Origin: Amycolatopsis granulosa
GTDB lineage: Bacteria; Actinomycetota; Actinomycetes; Mycobacteriales; Pseudonocardiaceae
Reading direction: 5' to 3'
Length of the DNA stretch: 64,000 nt
NCBI RefSeq assembly: GCF_011758745.1
Contig: NZ_JAANOV010000001.1
Location: forward strand, 4,588,001-4,652,000
Positions within the stretch are counted from its first letter, which is position 1, and the number at the start of each line of letters is the position of its first letter. The notes beneath the pieces were generated by a model. The model saw only the letters and a list, made by a program, of their open reading frames with translations, made no database searches and was not told where the DNA came from. The position numbers and the translations under genes were made by a program. Positions 26,668-34,304 of this stretch are shown here, one piece after another.

Positions 26668-27822
26668 CTAGGTGTGGAGGGTCCGGAAGCGGAGCCCAGC
26701 GTCCGTCAACCGCGTGAGCAGCGCGTCGCCCATGGCGGCGGCGGGGGAGAGCTGCCCGGCCCGGGCGGGCAGCTCGTCCAGCGCGAGGCACAACGCGGAC
26801 TCGGCGAGCATCTTGGCCGTCTCGTCGTAACCCGGGTCACCGCCGGAGACCTCGGTGACCACCCGCCTGCCGCCGCCGTCGGCGGTGAACCGCACCGTGA
26901 ACCACGACTTCGCGCGCCGCTGCTCGCTCGGGCCCTCGCCCGGCTTGCGCAGGCGTTCCAGCGCCGCGCGCACCGGCGGCAGCTGCACCAGTGCGACCGC
27001 CGCGCCCAGCCCGGCGAGCCCACCGGCCAGGACCGGCAGGTGCTTGACCGCCGCGTAGTGGCTGTAGGTGAAGTCCGGCCCGTATTCGGGGAGCTCCCGC
27101 GCGGAGGCGACCACGACCTGCGGGTCGATGGTCGGCAGCGGCACCAGCCAGTGGCCCGTCTCGCCGTCCCGCCGCGGGGTGCCGGTCACCGCGCGCACGC
27201 GCCGCCCCTCCGGGTGGTGCTGCACCTTCCGGCGTTCCCGCGCGGCCTGCCGCATCGGCAGCAGGCGCGAAGCCGCGCCCAGCGCGGAGGCGTAGGTACC
27301 GCCGGAGAACGTCGCGCCGGCCCGCACCTGGCCGCGCACCCGGATCGGCACGTCGTCGGGAAGTTGCTTGACGGTGTAGTAGACCCCGAGGTCGTGCGGG
27401 ATCGAGTCGAAGCCGCACGCGTGCACCAGGCGGGCCCCGGTTTCGGCGGCGCGGGCGTGGTGACGGACATACATCAGATCGGTGAACTCCGGCTCGCCAC
27501 ACAGATCGACGTAGTCGGTGCCGGTCTCGGCGCACGCGGCGACCAGCGGCTCGCCGTACCGCACGTAGGGGCCGACGGTGGTGATCACGACCTTGCCCGA
27601 CGCGGCAACCGCTTTCAGCGAGGCGGGATCGCTGACGTCGGCGTACTGGAGCGGCAGCCGGGCGAACTCCGGGCCGAGGCTCGCCCGCACGCCCTCGAGC
27701 TTGGCCCGGTTGCGGCCGGCGAGCGACCAGCGGCAGCCCTCCGGTGCGTGCCGCGCCAGGTACTCCGCGGTGAGCCGCCCGGTGAACCCGGTCGCGCCGA
27801 ACAGGACCACGTCGTAAGCCAT
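26668..27822 (-). CDS. Saccharopine dehydrogenase-like / trans-acting enoyl reductase family protein
   Basis: 384-residue NAD(P)-binding protein. Rossmann motif VLFGATGFTGRLTAEYLARH (residues about 5-24), ITTVGPYVRYGEPLVAACAETGTDY and CGFDSIPHDLGVYY match the family of mycobacterial Rv2449c/Rv2953. A weakly hydrophobic segment lies near residues 255-275. Family members act as enoyl reductases in lipid synthesis (Rv2953) or are uncharacterised. ATG 27822 preferred; a GTG three codons upstream is possible. Confidence 0.85.
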   Translation of the reverse strand: MAYDVVLFGATGFTGRLTAEYLARHAPEGCRWSLAGRNRAKLEGVRASLGPEFARLPLQYADVSDPASLKAVAASGKVVITTVGPYVRYGEPLVAACAETGTDYVDLCGEPEFTDLMYVRHHARAAETGARLVHACGFDSIPHDLGVYYTVKQLPDDVPIRVRGQVRAGATFSGGTYASALGAASRLLPMRQAARERRKVQHHPEGRRVRAVTGTPRRDGETGHWLVPLPTIDPQVVVASARELPEYGPDFTYSHYAAVKHLPVLAGGLAGLGAAVALVQLPPVRAALERLRKPGEGPSEQRRAKSWFTVRFTADGGGRRVVTEVSGGDPGYDETAKMLAESALCLALDELPARAGQLSPAAAMGDALLTRLTDAGLRFRTLHT

Positions 27823-27839
27823 GCCGGTCACCCTAACCG

Positions 27840-28188
27840 CCTTCCGGCACCTCGCCGGACGGGCCGGACCTGCCCGCCCTGTCGCACGATGCGGTGACGG
27901 GTGGCGTCGGCACCGGGGTGGTCGACGTCACGACGATCGAACTGATCCGGATGTTGCCGTTTCCCGCCGCACGGGCCGGGAAGTGGCGGCGACCGGCTCC
28001 TGCGGGCCGCGGAACTCGCAGCTCAGCTGCCGGATCCGGCCCGGAGGGGGCTGGACACGCGGCACGATCTGGTGGAGGCTCGGGGGCTCTACACCAAATA
28101 CGGCTACCGCGAGATCGAGGCTCCGGAACACCGGTTGTACGCCGATCACTGGTTCGAGAAGCGGCCGGCGCTCGGCCGACAGGTGTAG
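27840..28188 (+). pseudogene. GNAT acetyltransferase pseudogene with frameshift
   Basis: Two reading frames join into one GNAT protein. Up to about 27985 the frame beginning GVGTGVVDVTTIELIRMLPFPAARA resembles the core before the acetyl-CoA loop. From about 27980 to 28188 a frame offset by one base reads GDRLLRAAELAAQ, then LDTRHDLVEARGLYTKYGYRE, and stops at TAG 28186-28188. The second part is a textbook GNAT motif A/B end. No intact start region or N-terminal half is seen. The break falls in the acetyl-CoA pyrophosphate loop, so no active product is expected unless this is a sequencing error. Confidence 0.75.
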
Positions 28189-28248
28189 TCGCCGGAGAAC
28201 CGGGGTAGTCCTGCGCGCAACTGAGATGGTCGCGGAGGTGAGGTCGAG

Positions 28249-28578
28249 ATGGCGGACACGTCACGGCTCCCGGCGCCTGTTGCCGAAACCTGGGAGTGGC
28301 AGCGGCACGGCAACTGCCGGAACTTGGACAGTTCGGTGTTCTTCCACCCGGATGGCGAGCGCGGCTTCGCACGGGCGGACCGCGTGGCGCGCGCGAAGCA
28401 GATCTGCATGTCCTGCCCGGTGATCGTCGAGTGCCGGCACCACGCGCTCACCGCCGAGGAGCCCTTCGGGGTGTGGGGCGGGCTGGACGAGACCGAGCGG
28501 CGGGCGATGATCCTGCGGCGCAAGCAGCTGCTGTCGAGCGCTGAGAAGGAGCAGGAGTGCGTTTCGGTTACACCCTGA
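28249..28578 (+). CDS. WhiB family transcriptional regulator
   Basis: 109-residue Wbl protein. Four cluster-binding cysteines are present: Cys23 (GNCR), Cys53 and Cys56 (ICMSC), Cys62 (VECR). The GVWGG turn and a basic C-terminal helix (ERRAMILRRKQ) follow. [4Fe-4S]-dependent regulator, usually working with the primary sigma factor. ATG 28249 follows GGAGGTGA. Its last 22 nt overlap the start of the flavin/F420 oxidoreductase gene, so the two are probably co-translated. Confidence 0.95.
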   Translation: MADTSRLPAPVAETWEWQRHGNCRNLDSSVFFHPDGERGFARADRVARAKQICMSCPVIVECRHHALTAEEPFGVWGGLDETERRAMILRRKQLLSSAEKEQECVSVTP

Positions 28579-29543
28579 TGACCGAGCAGGCCGGACCGCG
28601 GGAACTGGTCCGGCACGCGGCGGCCGCCGAGCAGGCGGGGTTCGCGTTCGAGGTGTGCAGCGACCATTACTCCCCGTGGCTCGACGAACAGGGTCACGCC
28701 CCGTACGCGTGGAGCGTGCTGGGCGCGGTCACCCAGGTGACCGAACGCGTCGAGCTGCTGACTTTCGTGACCTGTCCGCTCATGCGCTACCACCCCGCCG
28801 TGGTGGCGCAGAAGGCGGCGACCATCTCCCTGTTGTCCGGTGACCGGTTCACGCTGGGTCTGGGTGCCGGCGAGAACCTCAACGAGCACGTCGTCGGTCG
28901 CGGCTGGCCGTCGGCGAACGTGCGGCACGAGATGCTGAGCGAGGCGCTCGCGATCATCGGTGACCTCTTCGACGGCGGTTACGTGAACTACTCGGGTCAG
29001 CACTACCGGGTGGACTCGGCGAAGCTGTGGGACCTGCCCGAGCGGCGTGTCCCGATCGGCGTGGCGGTGTCGGGCAAGCAGTCGGTGACCCGGTTCGCCC
29101 CGGTGGCCGATGCGTTGATCGCGACCGAGCCGAAGGGCGAACTGATCTCGGCCTGGGACGAGGAACGCGGCCGGCTGGGGCAGGACGCCTCGCGCAAGTA
29201 CGCGCAGCTGCCGGTGTGCTGGGACCCCGACCCCGAGGCGGCGAAGCGGCGGGCGCACGAGCAGTTCCGCTGGTTCGGCGGCGGCTGGAAGGTCAACGCC
29301 GAGCTGCCCGGTCCGGCCGGGTTCGCCGGTGCCACCCAGTTCATCACCCCCGGCGACGTCGCGCAATCCATCCCGTGCGGCCCGGACGCCGGGCCGATCG
29401 TGAAGAGCGTGCAGGCGTTCGCCGAGGCCGGTTTCACCGACCTGGCGCTCGTTCAGATCGGCGGCGAGCACCAGGACGGGTTCTTCGATTTCGCGTCGAA
29501 GGAACTCCTGCCCGCGCTGACGGAGGCATACGGCGGCGACTAG
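28557..29543 (+). CDS. F420-dependent LLM-class oxidoreductase (TIGR03557-like)
   Basis: 328-residue luciferase-like (LLM) TIM-barrel enzyme. FGYTLMTEQAGPRELVRHA, VCSDHYSPWLDEQGHAP, LGLGAGENLNEHVVG and VPIGVAVSGKQSV resemble the F420-dependent glucose-6-phosphate dehydrogenase-like subgroup TIGR03557. Cofactor F420 is inferred from family. GTG 28557 sits 5 nt after AAGGAG inside the end of whiB. Substrate unknown. Ends in GGD with a duplicated GGCGACTAG segment. Confidence 0.9.
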   Translation: MRFGYTLMTEQAGPRELVRHAAAAEQAGFAFEVCSDHYSPWLDEQGHAPYAWSVLGAVTQVTERVELLTFVTCPLMRYHPAVVAQKAATISLLSGDRFTLGLGAGENLNEHVVGRGWPSANVRHEMLSEALAIIGDLFDGGYVNYSGQHYRVDSAKLWDLPERRVPIGVAVSGKQSVTRFAPVADALIATEPKGELISAWDEERGRLGQDASRKYAQLPVCWDPDPEAAKRRAHEQFRWFGGGWKVNAELPGPAGFAGATQFITPGDVAQSIPCGPDAGPIVKSVQAFAEAGFTDLALVQIGGEHQDGFFDFASKELLPALTEAYGGD

Positions 29544-29552
29544 GGGCGACTA

Positions 29553-29572
29553 GGGGCACGGTGCCGTGCCCC
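29553..29572 (+). terminator. Hairpin after LLM oxidoreductase gene
   Basis: GGGGCACGG-TG-CCGTGCCCC, a 9-bp stem with minimal loop 10 nt after the stop codon. It precedes the DUF1330-like gene. Confidence 0.6.
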
Positions 29573-29599
29573 CGGTGTCCGGGCGAGGAACGGGGGGCG

Positions 29600-29914
29600 A
29601 TGCCCGCGTACGTCATCGTCACCGTCGAGGTGCTCGACGAGGAGGCCGGGCTGGCCTACGCCCGCGTGGCCCAGCGGTCCATCCTCGATCACGGCGGCCG
29701 CTATCTGGTCGCGGGTCCCACGCCCGAGCCCGTCGAGGGCACCTGGGAGGCGCCCCGGCTGGTGATCCTCGAGTTCCCCGACATGGATCGCAGCCGGGAG
29801 TGGTACGACTCGCCGGAATACCGGCAGGCCCGGAAGATCCGCGAGGGCACGGTGCGGGTGAGCATGTTGTTCGTCGAAGGCGCGCCGCCTGAGGGTTTCA
29901 CGCTCCCCGGCTAG
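29600..29914 (+). CDS. DUF1330 family protein
   Basis: 104-residue ferredoxin-like alpha+beta barrel protein. PAYVIVTVEVLDEEAGLAYARVA, GGRYLVAG and the closing VILEFPDMDRSREWYDSPEY match DUF1330. Function unknown; members are small dimeric barrels. ATG 29600 with GAGGAACGGGGGG upstream. Its stop shares CTAG with the stop of the convergent sigma factor gene (4-nt overlap). Confidence 0.9.
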   Translation: MPAYVIVTVEVLDEEAGLAYARVAQRSILDHGGRYLVAGPTPEPVEGTWEAPRLVILEFPDMDRSREWYDSPEYRQARKIREGTVRVSMLFVEGAPPEGFTLPG

Positions 29915-30576
29915 TCCAGCAGATCGCCCTCGCGCGTGATCAGCGCCCGCAGCTTGCCCAGCGCGCGGTGCTGGGTGACCCGGACGTTGCCGGCCGAGAT
30001 GCCCAGTGCCTCGGCCGTCTCGTTCGCCGACAGTCCCACCGCGATGCGCAGCGTCACGATCTCCTGTTGCAGCTGCGGAAGGGTGGCGAGCAGCTTGGTC
30101 ATCCGGTCGCCGAGGTCGACGTCAAGAGCGTGCTTCTCCGGTTCGTTGTCGGCCAGCGGGCTTTCCGGCAGCTCGGCGACCGGGTCCGACCGGTCGCGTG
30201 AGACCAGGCGATAGGCGTCGGCCACCTTGTTGGACGCGATGGCGTGCACCAGGTACAGGAAGGACCCGCCCCGGTCCTGGTACTGCGGCAACGCGTGCAG
30301 GACGGCGAGGCAGACTTCTTGCGCGACGTCGTCGGCGGAAAGGTAGGACAGGTCACGACCGCCCAGCCGGGCCCGGCAGTACCGGACGGCGACCGGTGTG
30401 ATCATCTCGATCAGCCTGGCCACGGCCCCGTGGTCGCCGGTGGCGGCTTCGCGGACGGCCGGGTCGAGTTCTTCTTTCGTGAGCCGTTGTGATGCCCGAG
30501 GAAATGCCTGGGGGGTCAGCCCCGGCGCCTCGGGCTCGACTCTTCCGGTAGTGCTGGGCGGGACACTCGTTCGCAT
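29911..30576 (-). CDS. shbA: RNA polymerase sigma factor, SigD/ShbA type
   Basis: 221-residue ECF-like sigma factor. Region 2 holds VRYCRARLGG and LSADDVAQEVCLAVLHALPQY, and region 4 IVTLRIAVGLSANETAEALG and GNVRVTQHRALGKLR. It closely resembles M. tuberculosis SigD and Streptomyces ShbA, which transcribes the principal sigma gene. The N-terminal ~35 residues are low-complexity. ATG 30576. No anti-sigma gene is adjacent. Confidence 0.85.
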   Translation of the reverse strand: MRTSVPPSTTGRVEPEAPGLTPQAFPRASQRLTKEELDPAVREAATGDHGAVARLIEMITPVAVRYCRARLGGRDLSYLSADDVAQEVCLAVLHALPQYQDRGGSFLYLVHAIASNKVADAYRLVSRDRSDPVAELPESPLADNEPEKHALDVDLGDRMTKLLATLPQLQQEIVTLRIAVGLSANETAEALGISAGNVRVTQHRALGKLRALITREGDLLD

Positions 30577-30688
30577 GGTCGGCTCCCCAACGACAACAAC
30601 GAAGACCCGTCGACCGGTCGCCGTCGGGGGCCCGCGTTTCGAGTAACTCTCGGTGAGCGGGTACTCCCTCTAAGTCCCTGCCTACCCG

Positions 30689-30835
30689 TCACCGATGCGA
30701 CTGAGCGTAATCGTAGGTGGTGCCCGCCCCGGCAGTCCAGATTTCAACTAGACGTACCCCATTCGCAGCAAGCACCCGCTCGATCGAGCGTGCCCGGTGC
30801 GCGCCGCGAGCATCGACGAACAGCCGGGTGCACAT
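30689..30835 (-). CDS. Candidate 48-residue small protein
   Basis: Short reading frame between the GtrA-like and sigma factor genes. ATG 30835 is 4 nt after GGAAGGTG. The protein (MCTRLFVDARGAHRAR..., ending TTYDYAQSHR) has balanced composition and no recognised family. It lies in the otherwise empty 294-bp gap and contains a perfect DNA palindrome, CGCTCGATCGAGCG (30777-30790). It could also be untranslated leader of the sigma gene. Confidence 0.35.
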   Translation of the reverse strand: MCTRLFVDARGAHRARSIERVLAANGVRLVEIWTAGAGTTYDYAQSHR

Positions 30836-30870
30836 GTGACACCTTCCGTGCCAGTGTGACAACGTGCCGG

Positions 30871-31314
30871 TCAGCGTGGTGGGAAGACCCACCAGCGCAA
30901 CACGGCGAACCGTGCGAGACCGCCGAGTGCGCTGGCCAGCGCGAGCGCGACCGCCTGGACGGCTGCCGACGGGGCCGGGGTGAACAGGTGCAGCGACAGC
31001 AGTACGACCGACCCGTAGCCCGCGTAGAAGGCGAAGGTTCCCACCGACTGAAGATGCACTCGAAGGGGGGATGCCGGGCTTCCGGCGAACGTCACGCGGC
31101 GCTGGAACTCCGTGTTGGCGATCGTGGTCAGTGCCAGGGCGAGCACGTTCGCGGCGAGCGCGCCCAGCAGCGGCCGGGTGCCGAGGAAGAGCACTTCCTG
31201 CAGTCCGGTGGTCAGCGCTCCGGCGACGGTGTACCAGGCGATCGGGTGCGCGGCCGGACCGGGGATGGCCGCCGCCTGCCGGGGGGCCGCCCCGCTCATC
31301 CACGTCGCGGTCAT
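30871..31314 (-). CDS. GtrA-like membrane protein
   Basis: 147-residue protein with four hydrophobic segments (about residues 24-45, 50-70, 88-108, 115-140), FQRRVTFAG and the terminal FAVLRWWVF motif typical of the GtrA/DPMS flippase-like family, linked to polyprenyl-sugar translocation or cell-wall polysaccharides. ATG 31314. The upstream region is AT-rich with two dyads. Confidence 0.85.
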   Translation of the reverse strand: MTATWMSGAAPRQAAAIPGPAAHPIAWYTVAGALTTGLQEVLFLGTRPLLGALAANVLALALTTIANTEFQRRVTFAGSPASPLRVHLQSVGTFAFYAGYGSVVLLSLHLFTPAPSAAVQAVALALASALGGLARFAVLRWWVFPPR

Positions 31315-31329
31315 GGTTCAAAACTTACC

Positions 31330-31358
31330 TATGCTCAGCATATATTTGTACACTACAA
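31330..31358. promoter_or_regulatory. Two adjacent dyads in an AT-rich promoter region
   Basis: TATGCT-C-AGCATA (31330-31342) and TTGTA-CAC-TACAA (31346-31358), both perfect, lie 16-44 bp upstream of the GtrA-like start in the only clearly AT-rich spot of this area. Probable regulator site and/or promoter, shared with the divergent DUF5709 gene. Confidence 0.45.
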
Positions 31359-31438
31359 GCATGTGAGCTTGCTCTCGGGTTTGCCCGTTCCGTCACTCGG
31401 GTATCGCCACCGCTAGGACCAGCAGGTGAGGAGGACCG

Positions 31439-31831
31439 ATGAGTGAGGCTCATGGCCATCCCGTCCCCGACGCGGTGGAGAGCGATCCGGCCGCGCTGAA
31501 CAGCGCGGAGGACCTCGACGAGGACCGGTTGCGCGTCGATCCGCTGGAGGAGGGCATCGAGCCGCCGGAGCGGTACCTGGCCGCCGACCGGTTCGGCACG
31601 ACGCCGAACGAGCAGCGCGAAGGTGAGAGCCTGGACGGACGGCTGGCGCAGGAGCGCCCGGACGTCCAGCCGGAGGACGTGCCCGTGGACGAGACCGAAG
31701 TCCGGCCGGACACCAGGCTGGGTGCCGACGGCGGTCAGAACCTCGGCGATGCGGTGGACCAGATGGCCGACAACCCGCCGGGCTCGGTCCCGGACGCGAT
31801 CCGCACGCCGCCGGACGAAGACCCTGTGTGA
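31439..31831 (+). CDS. DUF5709 family protein
   Basis: 130-residue, strongly acidic, probably disordered protein. DEDRLRVDPLEEGIEPPERY, NEQREGESLDGRLAQERPD and the C-terminal gap-rich tail match actinobacterial DUF5709. Role unknown; homologs are often stress-linked. ATG 31439 follows AGGAGG by 5 nt. Confidence 0.85.
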   Translation: MSEAHGHPVPDAVESDPAALNSAEDLDEDRLRVDPLEEGIEPPERYLAADRFGTTPNEQREGESLDGRLAQERPDVQPEDVPVDETEVRPDTRLGADGGQNLGDAVDQMADNPPGSVPDAIRTPPDEDPV

Positions 31832-31965
31832 TGTCCATCACATTGCATCTGACCTGGTCAAACCCCCGGCGATGGGTGCGGACCCGCCGTGCGGAGCAGC
31901 GTCGCCGCCGCGCGGCCCCTACGGTCGGAAGACACGAGTGCACGTAACGCGAAGGGACTGACACG

Positions 31966-32265
31966 ATGCTCGCTTTGACCGACGCCGCCGCCGAGGCGAT
32001 CAGCGCCCTGACGGCACAGGAGGGCCAGACCGACAACGGTGGCCTGCGCTTCGCCGTGCAGGCCCAGCAGGACAGCGGGGCCCAGCTCGCGCTGTCCGTG
32101 GCACCGGCCCCGGAGGACGGGGACCAGGTCGTGGGCGCGGAGGGGGGCGCGAAGGTGTTCCTCGAGCCGCAGGCCGCGATCTTCCTGGACGACAAGGTGC
32201 TCGACGTCCAGCAGGACGAGCAGGGACAGCTGAACTTCGCCGTCCTGCCCCAGCCGGGCCACTAG
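31966..32265 (+). CDS. HesB/IscA-like protein without cysteines
   Basis: 99-residue protein with the beginning LALTDAAAEAISALTAQEG and the layout GGLRFAVQ...LEPQAAIFLDDKVLDVQ of HesB/IscA (A-type Fe-S carrier) proteins. The three ligand cysteines of IscA are absent, and the protein has no cysteine at all. It therefore cannot bind an Fe-S cluster in the usual way. Such degenerate HesB-like proteins are common in actinomycetes. The fold assignment is solid, the function unknown. ATG 31966. Confidence 0.85.
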   Translation: MLALTDAAAEAISALTAQEGQTDNGGLRFAVQAQQDSGAQLALSVAPAPEDGDQVVGAEGGAKVFLEPQAAIFLDDKVLDVQQDEQGQLNFAVLPQPGH

Positions 32266-32277
32266 AACCGGGACTTC

Positions 32278-32316
32278 AGCCGGCGGAGGGTGCCGCACCG
32301 GTGCCCTCCCCCGGCT
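32278..32316. terminator. Terminator between HesB-like and HAD genes
   Basis: AGCCGG-C-GGAGGG (32278-32290) pairs with CCCTCC-C-CCGGCT (32304-32316), a 12-bp stem with one C-C mismatch, between convergent genes. Confidence 0.65.
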
Positions 32317-32321
32317 GCTTC

Positions 32322-33014
32322 CTAGAAGTGCTGGACCAGTTTCCGGAACGAGTTCAGCGTGAGCACGCGCTCGTCCGCGTCGTCCAGCTCGTCGTGTTCG
32401 AGCACCCAGGTGTGGGCGTTCGGGATGAACACCGCGTTCATCCCCGCCGCACGCGCGGGCCGGATGTCCGACTTCGGCGAATTGCCGATCATCCACGTCG
32501 TTTCCGGGGCGAGCATCCGCGTAACGGCCAGCCCGCGGTACACCCCGACGTGCTTCTCCGGCACGATGTGCACCTCGCGGAAGTGGTGGGCCACCCCGGA
32601 GGCGTCGATCTTGCGTTGCTGCTCCTCCTGGTCACCCTTGGTGAGCAGCAGCAGCTCGTGCCGCGACCCCAGCTCGTCGAGGGTCTCCGCGACGCCGGGG
32701 ATCAGTTCGACCTCGTGGTGGATCAGCGCCGACGCCAGCTCCTCGATCCGGTCGCGTTCGGCCGCGGTCGCCGGGCGCTCGCGCAGCTTCTCGAAGCATT
32801 CGGCCAGGCTCCGCAGGAACACCTTCGTGCCGTAGCCGTGCGTGACCGCGTTGGCGCGCTCGATGTCGTCCAGGATGGCGCGCACCGCCGCGCGCTCCAG
32901 CGTCGGATGCGCGATCCAGTCCAGGTAGTCGTCGATGACCCGCTCGAAGACGACGTTGTTCTCCCACAGGGTGTCGTCGGCGTCCAGAATCAGCACCTGC
33001 CCGGTCTTGCGCAC
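32322..33014 (-). CDS. HAD family hydrolase
   Basis: 230-residue HAD phosphatase. Motif I LILDADDTLW (Asp11, Asp13), motif II LLLTKGD, motif III with Lys in VPEKHVG, motif IV MIGNSPKSDI. Cytoplasmic, substrate unknown. GTG 33014 is chosen because AAGGTG precedes it by 6 nt. GTG 33023, directly after the stop of the upstream dehydrogenase gene, is the alternative. Probably co-transcribed with that gene. Confidence 0.88.
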   Translation of the reverse strand: MRKTGQVLILDADDTLWENNVVFERVIDDYLDWIAHPTLERAAVRAILDDIERANAVTHGYGTKVFLRSLAECFEKLRERPATAAERDRIEELASALIHHEVELIPGVAETLDELGSRHELLLLTKGDQEEQQRKIDASGVAHHFREVHIVPEKHVGVYRGLAVTRMLAPETTWMIGNSPKSDIRPARAAGMNAVFIPNAHTWVLEHDELDDADERVLTLNSFRKLVQHF

Positions 33015-33024
33015 CCGGGACACC

Positions 33025-33999
33025 TTAGGAGGCGGCACCGGAGGCGCGCACCTCATTAAGGGGCGGCTCGCCGGACAGCACCGCCGCCACGTTGCGCGCC
33101 GCGAGCAGGGCCATCTCGGTCCGGGTCTCCACGGTCGCCGAGCCCAGGTGCGGCGTGACGACCACGTTGTCCATCTCCAGCAGCCGCGGCTCGACCTCCG
33201 GCTCCTTCTCGAACACGTCCAGCCCGGCGCCGGCGATCTCGCGGCGCAGCAGCGCGTCGGCCAGCGCGGCCTCGTCCACGACCGGTCCGCGGGTGGTGTT
33301 GATCAGGAACGCGGTGTGCTTCATCGCGCCGAGGGCCTCGGCGTCGATGAGGTGCCGCGTCTCGGGGGTGAGCGGGCAGTGCAGCGAGACGACGTCCGCG
33401 GTGGTGAGCAGGTCGCGGAACGGGAGGCGTTCGGCGTGCAGGGCCGATTCCACCTCCGGCCGCGCGCGGGACCGTCCGTTGTAGACGATCCGCATGCCGA
33501 ACGCCCGGGCGCGGTGGGCCACCGCCTGGCCGATCTGCCCCAGTCCGACCACGCCGAGGGTCTTGCCCTGCAGTCCGGCGCCGAGCATGAACCCGAGGTG
33601 GAACGACCACGGCCGGCGCGCCCGCAGCAGTCGTTCGCCCTCGCCGATCCGCCGGGTCACCGCGAGCAGCAGGGCGAACGCGAGGTCCGCGGTGGCGTCG
33701 GTGAGCACGCCCGGCGTGTTGGTGACAGCGGCTCCCCGCCCGGCCAGCGCCGGCACGTCGATGTTGTCGTAGCCGACCGCGACGTTGGCCACGACCTTCA
33801 GCTGTGGGCCGGCCGCCTCGGCGACGGTGCCGTCGATGCGGTCGTGCAGCATGCTGACCACCGCGTCCGCGCCGCGCACGGCCTCGCGCAGCTCGTCGGG
33901 CGTCAGCGGGCGGTCCTCGCCGGACACCCACACCTCGCCGGCTTCGCGCAGCACCACCAGTGCCGCCTCCGGAATCTGCCGCGTCACCACGATTCGCAT
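33025..33999 (-). CDS. D-isomer specific 2-hydroxyacid dehydrogenase (glyoxylate/hydroxypyruvate reductase-like)
   Basis: 324-residue NAD(P)-dependent dehydrogenase. NAD motif GVVGLGQIGQAVAHRA, catalytic Arg in LINTTRGPVVDE, Glu in LDVFEKEP, and His in VVTPHLGSAT make the classic catalytic triad. VANVAVGYDNIDVPAL and the overall length suit the GyaR/GRHPR group. ATG 33999. It precedes the HAD gene with no gap. Confidence 0.92.
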   Translation of the reverse strand: MRIVVTRQIPEAALVVLREAGEVWVSGEDRPLTPDELREAVRGADAVVSMLHDRIDGTVAEAAGPQLKVVANVAVGYDNIDVPALAGRGAAVTNTPGVLTDATADLAFALLLAVTRRIGEGERLLRARRPWSFHLGFMLGAGLQGKTLGVVGLGQIGQAVAHRARAFGMRIVYNGRSRARPEVESALHAERLPFRDLLTTADVVSLHCPLTPETRHLIDAEALGAMKHTAFLINTTRGPVVDEAALADALLRREIAGAGLDVFEKEPEVEPRLLEMDNVVVTPHLGSATVETRTEMALLAARNVAAVLSGEPPLNEVRASGAAS

Positions 34000-34037
34000 G
34001 GCCCCACTGTCGCAGCCCCGGGGGCGGGCGGCGACCG

Positions 34038-34205
34038 CTACCGCGGGTCCATCCCGCCCGGGCCGCCCTCGCCCTCGGGCTCGGCCTCGTCGGTGCCGGC
34101 CTGGGGGTCCTGATCGCGGTAGGTGGGTTCGCTGTGCTCACCGCCGATGTCCGCGTCCTGCTGCTCGCTCTCGGCCGTGACGGGATCTATCTCCGGTCCG
34201 CTCAT
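34038..34205 (-). CDS. Small acidic hypothetical protein (55 aa)
   Basis: Short frame with a clear start context (AAGGAAGAGTGGAGG just before ATG 34205). The product is rich in Glu, Asp, Gly and Gln (EQQDADIGGEHSEPTYRDQ, ending GGPGGMDPR) and hydrophilic throughout, with no Cys. It resembles small acidic proteins often seen in actinomycetes. No family recognised. It shares a divergent promoter region with pcaI. Confidence 0.6.
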   Translation of the reverse strand: MSGPEIDPVTAESEQQDADIGGEHSEPTYRDQDPQAGTDEAEPEGEGGPGGMDPR

Positions 34206-34245
34206 GCCTCCACTCTTCCTTGCGCCGCCCCGGTCGGCCAGCTAT

Positions 34246-34279
34246 GTTCATATTAAGAACTTCTGTGCGTAATGCGAAC
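34246..34279 (+). promoter_or_regulatory. Tandem IclR-like dyads upstream of pcaI
   Basis: GTTCATATTAAGAAC (34246-34260; 6 of 7 base pairs symmetrical) and GTGCGTAATGCGAAC (34265-34279; 5 of 7) lie 26-59 bp before pcaI. Similar repeated pseudo-palindromes are bound by IclR-family regulators of pca genes. The IclR gene at the end of this operon is the obvious partner. Confidence 0.55.
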
Positions 34280-34304
34280 AACTCGAGTGAACGAGAGCAG
34301 CGCA

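Noticed and set aside
27894..28208. 104-codon frame as an intact gene
   Set aside because: Only its first third resembles GNAT; the continuation lies in the next frame, so a pseudogene explains it better.
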